Below are positions 58,586-64,000 of a stretch of DNA of 64,000 nucleotides, one piece after another. Location of the stretch: assembly GCA_016871575.1 (NCBI GenBank), contig VHCW01000005.1, positions 32,193 through 96,192 on the forward strand. The letters run 5' to 3'. Positions within the stretch are counted from its first letter, which is position 1. Every line of letters starts with the position of its first letter. Both the position numbers and the translations under genes were made by a program. The notes beneath the pieces are model-generated. The model worked only from the letters and a program-made list of their open reading frames with translations. It was not told where the DNA came from and ran no database searches. The DNA is from Verrucomicrobiota bacterium (GTDB lineage Bacteria; Verrucomicrobiota; Verrucomicrobiia; Palsa-1439).

Positions 58586-61122
58586 AGCACAGTTTTTTGA
58601 CGGCGTTGCTGATTAGCTGGGTCGGCTACTGTCTGGCGGACATTCCCCAAGCGGCGAAGGATGATCCGCGCTACAAGCTTGGTTACCTCGTGGTGACTTA
58701 TTACTCCGGCGTCACGAACAACGGCACGGGCGATTCGCTGGCCGGGTTGCAAGCGGCGGTGAATGACGCGTACTCGAACAATCTCGTCGCGTTGTTTCCG
58801 TCCGGCACCTACGTCATCTCGGACTCGTTGCGTTGCCGTGATTTTCATGTTGCCAGCGGAACGAATACCGATGGCAGCGTCAAGCTCGGTGCGAATCCGT
58901 GCCAGTCGAAGGCATTCATCCTCCAAGGCTCCCGTCTCGGCGCGCGCCCGGTCATCAAGCTGGCGGACACGCCCGTTGGCAATTTCGGCGACACGAACAA
59001 CGTGCGCCCGCTGTTGATGTTTCGGTTGTATCAATCCACGCAGTATCCGAACCAGCCGGCAGTGGACCCACCGGACACGAACATTCTGGGCGCACCGACC
59101 GGTTATCAGGTGGACTCCTCCTATTTGTTCAATTGGGAACTGCGCTATCTCGACTTCGATTGCAACGGCCACGCGGGGGCAATCGGCGTGGTGTTCCCGT
59201 CGGCGCAAGGCTCGCTCATCGCCAACGTCCGCGTGAATGCGACTAACGCGTTCGCCGGGTTCTACGGTTTGCCGGGACGCAACTGGGGCGCGGTCAACAT
59301 CGAGGTCAACGGCGGCCGCTACGGCATTCGTACCGGAACCGCCGCGGGCAGCGCTTGCGCCGGCTCGACGATTCTCGGCGCGCGGTTGATTGGCCAGACA
59401 ATTGCCGCCATTGACCATGATGATTTCGTGCCGATGGTCATGGCAGGATTCGAGATCACGAAAGCCGATGCGCCGGCGATCACAGTCAAGAACTCATCCT
59501 CGCCCACCTACACCGCTTGGAACACCATGACGTTGTTGGACGGAACTTTCCAGATGACCGGTGTTCCCAACACCAATGGTGTGATCAACAATCCCGGCGG
59601 CAAGAACCTTTACATCCGGAACGTGTATGTCACCGGCGCGACCAATCTCGTGAAGAGCGCTTCGCTGACGGCGTTGACCGGCGCAGGCACGTGGAGCCGG
59701 ATTGACGAGTATTCCTACACTGACCAGCGCACCACCAGCGGCACGCGGACATTCACCACGCGCAGCATGATTGACGGCGTCATCAACACGACCGCCGAGC
59801 GCGTAAAACAAGCGACACCCAACAGCGGCCCGCCGCCGGATGATCTGTTCCTGCAACACCTGCCCGTGCACGGCATGCCGGTGTACGAAGGCGTTGGCAG
59901 TCCGCCCACCATCGTCGTGACCGACCCGCCCTACAACGCTGTCCCCGGCGACGCGCTCGATGACACCGCCGCCATTCAACTGGCGATTGACGACGCCAGC
60001 GCTGCCGGGCACGGGCGCGTGATGATCCCGAAGTTCAACACGCTGGGCACATCGTCCGGCGCGTTTCTGTTGACGGGCACGCTCGTCTTGCGCTCGAACA
60101 CCGTCCTGTTCGGCGCGGCGAAAGATTACGTGAGTGAGTTGCGCACACACTCGACGTGGCGTCCCACCGCCGCGACCGACATCGTGCAGAGCGAGGACAA
60201 CGCCAGCGGCTCCACTTACGTGGGAAATCTTGCGGTTACGACCGACATCACTCCGTTTCGCCATCCGTTCACTTTTCTCCATTGGCGGGCCGGGCGCGCT
60301 TCCGAGACGTTCAATCTGCGCGCCGACTGGCCCTACGACCACAATCCTCCCATCAATTCGAACTTCTTTACTTGCGTGCGTTACAGCGGCAATGCCGGCG
60401 GCCGGCACTTCTTTTTCCCAGAAGGCATGGGGCGGGAGCTTGTGAAGGACAACTATCCATCGGGCGATCAGAACCGGTCGCTGCGCATCACCGGCACCAC
60501 GCAACCGCTTTGGCTCTACGGGTTCAACCTCGAAGGCGGCCTGAGCGACCAGCGCCGTTACGACGCCGAAATCACCGGTGCCGCCAACATCCGCTGGCTC
60601 GGCTATAAGCGCGAGGGCGAATCTTCCATGCTGTTGTTGAGCAACGTCACCAATTTCGCGCTCTACAGCGCCGGCGCGATGCGTGAAGCGCTCCCGCTGG
60701 GCGAAGGTCAGTTTGAAATTATCGGCGACTGCGCCAACCTTCTTTTCGCCAACGTCCTTGTGCAGTCAGATGAAGGCACCAATCCCGTGTCGTGGATACT
60801 GATGGAAGCTCTCACCGGCCAACCGACCAACTCTGTCACCTATCCCGAAGGCGTCTCGTTCTATAAACGCGGCACGATTGACGACGAAGTCATGCGCCTG
60901 TTGCCCGCGTTGCCGCGCCTGACACTGAACATCAACGGCAGCGACTTGCAATTGAATCTCGCCGGGGCCGAACCCGGTTATCCGTATCAGATTCAGACCT
61001 CCACCAACCTCGTGAACTGGTCCACGTTGCGAGCCGTCGTGCCCGATGGCACCGGTGCCGGCCAACTCCTGCATTCCAACGCTCTCGCTGTCCCGCGTCA
61101 GTTCTATCGTGCCGCGCCTTGA
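58582..61122 (+). CDS. Secreted right-handed beta-helix (pectate-lyase-superfamily) protein
   Basis: An 846-aa exported protein starting at GTG coupled to the sulfatase stop. Two pectate-lyase-superfamily segments are visible: residues ~40-350 (GDSLAGLQAAVNDAYSNNLVALFPSGTYVIS) and ~450-740 (ALDDTAAIQLAIDDASAAGHGRVMIPKFNTLG). Between and after them are repeating beta-helix coils. The C-terminus (YQIQTSTNLVNWSTL to PRQFYRAAP) has the STNLxNWxxL...FYR form common in Verrucomicrobia secreted proteins. It probably acts on polysaccharide with the sulfatase; whether as lyase or hydrolase is not readable. Confidence 0.87.
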   Translation: MKHSFLTALLISWVGYCLADIPQAAKDDPRYKLGYLVVTYYSGVTNNGTGDSLAGLQAAVNDAYSNNLVALFPSGTYVISDSLRCRDFHVASGTNTDGSVKLGANPCQSKAFILQGSRLGARPVIKLADTPVGNFGDTNNVRPLLMFRLYQSTQYPNQPAVDPPDTNILGAPTGYQVDSSYLFNWELRYLDFDCNGHAGAIGVVFPSAQGSLIANVRVNATNAFAGFYGLPGRNWGAVNIEVNGGRYGIRTGTAAGSACAGSTILGARLIGQTIAAIDHDDFVPMVMAGFEITKADAPAITVKNSSSPTYTAWNTMTLLDGTFQMTGVPNTNGVINNPGGKNLYIRNVYVTGATNLVKSASLTALTGAGTWSRIDEYSYTDQRTTSGTRTFTTRSMIDGVINTTAERVKQATPNSGPPPDDLFLQHLPVHGMPVYEGVGSPPTIVVTDPPYNAVPGDALDDTAAIQLAIDDASAAGHGRVMIPKFNTLGTSSGAFLLTGTLVLRSNTVLFGAAKDYVSELRTHSTWRPTAATDIVQSEDNASGSTYVGNLAVTTDITPFRHPFTFLHWRAGRASETFNLRADWPYDHNPPINSNFFTCVRYSGNAGGRHFFFPEGMGRELVKDNYPSGDQNRSLRITGTTQPLWLYGFNLEGGLSDQRRYDAEITGAANIRWLGYKREGESSMLLLSNVTNFALYSAGAMREALPLGEGQFEIIGDCANLLFANVLVQSDEGTNPVSWILMEALTGQPTNSVTYPEGVSFYKRGTIDDEVMRLLPALPRLTLNINGSDLQLNLAGAEPGYPYQIQTSTNLVNWSTLRAVVPDGTGAGQLLHSNALAVPRQFYRAAP

Positions 61123-61145
61123 GGCCGGAACAATGCCGGAACTCC

Positions 61146-61174
61146 TTGTCGCCGCATCGAACTGAGGCTAGAAC
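61146..61174 (+). promoter_or_regulatory. Promoter of the second PQQ-type propeller gene
   Basis: TTGTCG (61146-61151), 17 nt, TAGAAC (61169-61174); ATG 7 nt on. The leader TCCAGCC is identical to that of the gene at 62690. Confidence 0.5.
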
Positions 61175-61181
61175 TCCAGCC

Positions 61182-62387
61182 ATGAAACTGCGATTCGTCA
61201 TCCTCATCGCCCTGCTGCTGGCGCCGGTGTTTGCGCTCCGCGCCGGCGACTGGCCGCGTTGGCGCGGGCCGGACCTGAACGGCATCTCCGAGGAGCGCGG
61301 CTGGTTCGCGCCGTGGCCGGCAGACGGCCCGAAGATTCTCTGGCGCGCGTCGGTCGGCACAGGGTTCTCGTCGTTCACTGTGAGCCGCGGACGCGTGTTC
61401 ACGATGGGCAACACCAACGGTATGGACAGCGTGTGGTGTTTCGACGCGGCCAGCGGTCGCGTGCTCTGGAAACATTCCTACGCCTGTCCGCTTGCCCCTC
61501 GGTTCTACGAGGGCGGCACGCTGGCCACGCCCACGGTGGACGGCGAGAGCGTCTATACCATCAGCAAGAAAGGCCATCTGTTCCGGCTCAACGCAGCTTC
61601 CGGCGCGGTCGCGTGGTCGAAGAACATCGCCGAGGAATTGAACCTGAAACTGCCCGAATGGGACCTCGCCGGGTCGCCGTTCATTGAGGGCGACCGGTTG
61701 GTGTTGAACGTCGGCAGCGCCGGCGCGGCGCTCGACAAGCACACGGGCAAGGTCCTCTGGAGCACCGGCACAAACGCGTGCGGGTATTCCACGCCCGTGC
61801 CGTTCCATGCGGGAGACAAACACGCCGTCGTCGTCCTCAGCGCCGAATCGGTGGTCGCGGTGGAACTCAAGACGGGCCGCGAGTTGTGGCGTCACGCATG
61901 GCTGACCAGCCGCGCGGTCAACGCTGCCGACCCGGTTTTCGACGGCGAGAGATTTTTCGTCTCGACGAGCACCGGTTGCGCGTTGATCCAGTTGCGCGAC
62001 GGCCAGCCGGAACTCGTCTGGAAGTTGCCCAAGGCGATGAGAAACTACTTCAACCCGTGCGTGCTGCTCGACGGCCATCTTTACGGCATCAACGGCACCA
62101 CGCACCGGCCGACCGAGTTGACCTGCCTCGAACTGGCCACGGGCACGGTGAAATGGTCCGAGCCGGGCTTCGGCTCCGGCGCGCTCATGGCTGCCGACGG
62201 CAAACTGATCCTGCTCGACAAGGGCGAACTGAGCATCATCGAGGCGTCGCCCGCCGGTTTCAAGCCGCTCGCTCGCGCGATGATTCTCACGGGCAAATGC
62301 TGGACCGCCCCCGTCCTCGCCAACGGCCGGATCTATGCCCGGAACGCTGCCGGCGACGTGGTGTGCGTCGAATTGCGAGCGCCCTGA
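61182..62387 (+). CDS. Exported PQQ-type beta-propeller protein
   Basis: A 401-aa protein with signal peptide MKLRFVILIALLLAPVFALRAG and the DWPRWRGPDLNGIS entry typical of PVC PQQ-like proteins. Repeats include CFDAASGRVLWKHSY, LNAASGAVAWSKNI, LDKHTGKVLWSTGT, VELKTGRELWRHAW and LELATGTVKWSEPG. It is related in form to the protein at 40779, but the two are not close copies. The role is unknown; BamB-like scaffold or dehydrogenase-like functions are possible. Confidence 0.88.
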   Translation: MKLRFVILIALLLAPVFALRAGDWPRWRGPDLNGISEERGWFAPWPADGPKILWRASVGTGFSSFTVSRGRVFTMGNTNGMDSVWCFDAASGRVLWKHSYACPLAPRFYEGGTLATPTVDGESVYTISKKGHLFRLNAASGAVAWSKNIAEELNLKLPEWDLAGSPFIEGDRLVLNVGSAGAALDKHTGKVLWSTGTNACGYSTPVPFHAGDKHAVVVLSAESVVAVELKTGRELWRHAWLTSRAVNAADPVFDGERFFVSTSTGCALIQLRDGQPELVWKLPKAMRNYFNPCVLLDGHLYGINGTTHRPTELTCLELATGTVKWSEPGFGSGALMAADGKLILLDKGELSIIEASPAGFKPLARAMILTGKCWTAPVLANGRIYARNAAGDVVCVELRAP

Positions 62388-62654
62388 ACAGGGAAAACCG
62401 GCTCGTTTTCACCGCAAGTTCCGGGTGGCGCAAGCGTCCCTGCTTGTGCCAACAGCCCCGATATCCGTTGTCGGGGCGTTGTCTTCGGAAAGAAAGAAGC
62501 CTTCGGCTGCGCAAGCAGGGACGCTTGCGCCACTGGAAAAACGAGGGCGTCCGGGACGGACGCCACTACACCAACAACAGGTGTAGCAGCCGCCGTCCCG
62601 GCGGCTCTTTGCCCAAAGGCTTGAACTGTGTGCACCCTGCGCGGTGAGAGAACT
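62388..62654. repeat. Gene-free interval with a 25-bp palindromic repeat
   Basis: Arms at 62425-62449 and 62509-62533 (GTGGCGCAAGCGTCCCTGCT... and its complement) match at 24 of 25 positions around a ~60-nt loop that itself contains CCCCGATA...TCGGGG. No coding frame is credible here. Confidence 0.8.
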
Positions 62655-62682
62655 TTGACGCGACGCTGGATTCTGCTGCAAC
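62655..62682 (+). promoter_or_regulatory. Promoter of the truncated GH116-like gene
   Basis: TTGACG (62655-62660), 16 nt, TGCAAC (62677-62682); ATG 7 nt on. Confidence 0.45.
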
Positions 62683-62689
62683 TCCAGCC

Positions 62690-62898
62690 ATGAAGACCCG
62701 CATCTCCCGCCGCGAGGCGCTGAAACTTTCCGCCGCAATCGCCTTCGGCGCGGCGCTTCCGGCGAGCAACACGGTTGCCGCTGCCAATGAGAAACGCCGA
62801 TACAACACCGAGCACACCGGCGAACGGCTCAATCGTATTGCGTTCCCAATGGGCGGCATGGGCGCGGGCATGATCTGCCTCGAAGGCACCGGCGCGGT
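62690..62898 (+). pseudogene. 5' remnant of a Tat-exported GH116-like glycosidase
   Basis: The frame reads a Tat signal (MKTRISRREALKLSAAIAFG) then YNTEHTGERLNRIAFPMGGMGAGMICLEGTGA, which matches the start of GH116 (non-lysosomal glucosylceramidase-like) proteins. After about 69 codons the frame becomes nonsense and coding continues in another frame from a different gene. The full-length family is several hundred residues long, so most of the gene is lost. Confidence 0.7.
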
Positions 62899-63180
62899 GT
62901 GCGCTACGAAGTCAGTTGCCGGATGCGTTGGGACAACTTCGCGTCCGATGCCCCGGCTCCCATCGTCAACTACGGCATCTTCCACAAGGATTCCCGCACT
63001 TGGTACGGCCCCGTGGATCAGGTGTTGGAGAAAAACGGCGAATGGAACACGTATCGTTTCACGCACGTCCCGCCTTGTGACGGCCAATGGAAGCTCTACG
63101 TGCAACTCAACGGCTGGGGCAACTTCGGGCGCGCCGTCGCCATCTCGCTGGATGACTTCACGTGTGTGCCTGCAAAATAA
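62899..63180 (+). pseudogene. 3' remnant of a gene ending in a beta-sandwich domain
   Basis: A frame from about 62899 reads RYEVSCRMRWDNFASDAPAP to SLDDFTCVPAK and TAA at 63178-63180. It looks like a C-terminal carbohydrate-binding sandwich (YVQLNGWGNFGRAVAISLDDF). It is fused out of frame to the GH116-like 5' end, so the junction near 62899 is a deletion scar. Confidence 0.65.
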
Positions 63181-63220
63181 CTTTTACGATTCCACTCGTT
63201 GCGCTATCCATCTCGTCACC

Positions 63221-63450
63221 ATGAAACGAGGATTACTCGCTCTCACCACCCTGCTGTTGGCGCCGCTGGCCGTGCTGCATGCCGCCGAACTTGTTCTCGT
63301 CGCCCCCGGCATTGCACCCGCGCCGATTATTGTTTTCAAGGACGCGCCGCCCCGCACGCGGGATGCGGCGGTGACACTCGCTGACTACGTTGAGAAGATC
63401 AGCGGCGCGAGGCCGGAGGTGATTGATGGTGAGCCGAAGCCGCTGGCGGC
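63221..63450 (+). pseudogene. 5' remnant of a secreted DUF4838/GH67-N-like protein
   Basis: The signal peptide MKRGLLALTTLLLAPLAVLHA is followed by IIVFKDAPPRTRDAAVTLADYVEKISGARPEVID, which resembles the N-terminal domain of glycoside hydrolases such as GH67 or of DUF4838 proteins. The frame loses protein-like character after about 75 codons, where the sequence switches to the sulfatase-tail remnant in another frame. The ORF track merges it with 62690. Confidence 0.65.
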
Positions 63451-63627
63451 GTGCGCGATTTGGATGGCCTCATCAAGGTCCGCGACCTCATCGCCGCCTT
63501 GCGCCGGAAATGCGCCGACCAATCCGTCGCCATCAACCAGCGCCGCGAAGCGTTCAAGAAACTAGTCGAAGTCCGACCACGCTCCACTCCCGCGCCGAAA
63601 CAAGGCAAGAAAGCAACGAACCGGTAA
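63433..63627 (+). pseudogene. C-terminal sulfatase remnant
   Basis: The frame closing at TAA 63625 contains DQSVAINQRREAFKKLVEV, matching the last residues of the intact sulfatase at 58585 (AQSVAINQRREAFRKLVEV) with the same Pro/Lys-rich end (PAPKQGKK). It is joined out of frame to the DUF4838-like 5' end. The DNA of the two tails is also very similar. Confidence 0.8.
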
Positions 63628-63674
63628 CAAGCATTGACCTTGGCGCGAGAGTCCCGTAAGGATGCGACTCCATC

Positions 63675-64000
63675 ATGAGCCTGCCAAGTGCTTTGCGCGA
63701 ACGTCTCCGCCGGGTCCGGCATGTGGCGCTGGACATGGACGGCACCACGTATCGCGGCAAGACGCTGTTCGATTTCACCAACTCGACGCTGGCACTGTTC
63801 ACGGAATTGGGCGTCACACACTCGTTTCTCACGAACAACTGCTCCAAGAGCGTGGCGGACTACGTGATTTCGCTGCAACGGATGAGCATCAAGGCGGACG
63901 CGTCGCAGATCTACACTTCAGCCCAAGCGACGATGGAGTATCTGCGGGCGGAACATCCGTCGGTGCGACGCTTGTTCCTCGTCGGCACGCCGAGCTTGCA
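63675..64000 (+). CDS. HAD-superfamily (class IIA, NagD-like) phosphatase, N-terminal part
   Basis: The frame from ATG 63675 runs off the right edge. HAD motif I is VALDMDGTTYRGK and motif II is THSFLTNNCSKS, both as in class IIA NagD/4-nitrophenylphosphatase proteins. These dephosphorylate small metabolites in the cytoplasm. About 108 codons are visible. Confidence 0.88.
   Translation, partial: MSLPSALRERLRRVRHVALDMDGTTYRGKTLFDFTNSTLALFTELGVTHSFLTNNCSKSVADYVISLQRMSIKADASQIYTSAQATMEYLRAEHPSVRRLFLVGTPSL

Overview
The window reads as a high-GC chromosomal segment of a Verrucomicrobiota-like bacterium, probably near the Pedosphaera/Limisphaera lineages. This is inferred from gene content, not from a marker gene. 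The evidence is the density of secreted glycan-active proteins, TolB/hydrazine-synthase-alpha-like multihaem proteins, PQQ-type beta-propellers, heparinase-like and NAGLU enzymes, and a secreted beta-helix protein ending in a Verrucomicrobia-style STNLVNW...FYRA tail. There is no CRISPR array, prophage or rRNA. About 43 intact or edge-truncated genes, two tRNAs, several decayed genes and many palindromic repeats are supported.

Layout. 1-667: 5' end of uvrA (minus). 759-4120: NAGLU-type glucosaminidase with a GATase-like partner (minus), divergent from an AraC regulator. 5110-7250: gluQ, a secreted protein and a convergent thioesterase. 7347-22756: a long plus-strand run of secreted or periplasmic proteins (FAD oxidoreductase, three-haem TolB-like protein, LamG/BNR protein, class II aldolase, two SMP-30-like proteins, a degenerate metallophosphatase, a Tat lipoprotein, GH51-like hydrolase). 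22742-26215: a beta-lactamase-fold protein divergent from an amidohydrolase-aminotransferase fusion. 26284-26544: a three-level nested palindrome. 26586-37460: MFS transporter, heparinase-like lyase, metallopeptidase, C-terminal processing protease, M14-like peptidase, beta-propeller. 37482-40721: a repeat-rich mobile region with an HTH gene between inverted repeats, a group II intron with its reverse transcriptase, an Rhs remnant and a small membrane protein. 40779-42515: PQQ-type propeller and a response regulator. 42795-51006 (minus): iclR, a 1252-aa haem/FGE-fold fusion, an SGNH hydrolase, an FGE-tail scar and a 918-aa haem protein. 51087-56981: EF-hand membrane protein, ROK kinase, Rieske protein, tRNA-Val and tRNA-Asp, BON protein, Usp. 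56978-62387: sulfatase, beta-helix lyase, PQQ-type propeller. 62690-63627: a cluster of deletion-scarred genes. 63675-end: HAD phosphatase.

Together the genes suggest extracellular breakdown of sulfated, uronate- and amino-sugar-rich polysaccharide, with ROK kinase and class II aldolase handling intracellular sugar phosphates. The link is by gene content only.

The strongest non-gene signal is a recurring promoter, TTGnnn-N16/17-TAnnAT, whose -10 box sits only 6-11 nt before the start codon at most genes. This implies leaderless or near-leaderless transcripts. A clear Shine-Dalgarno appears mainly where the leader is longer.
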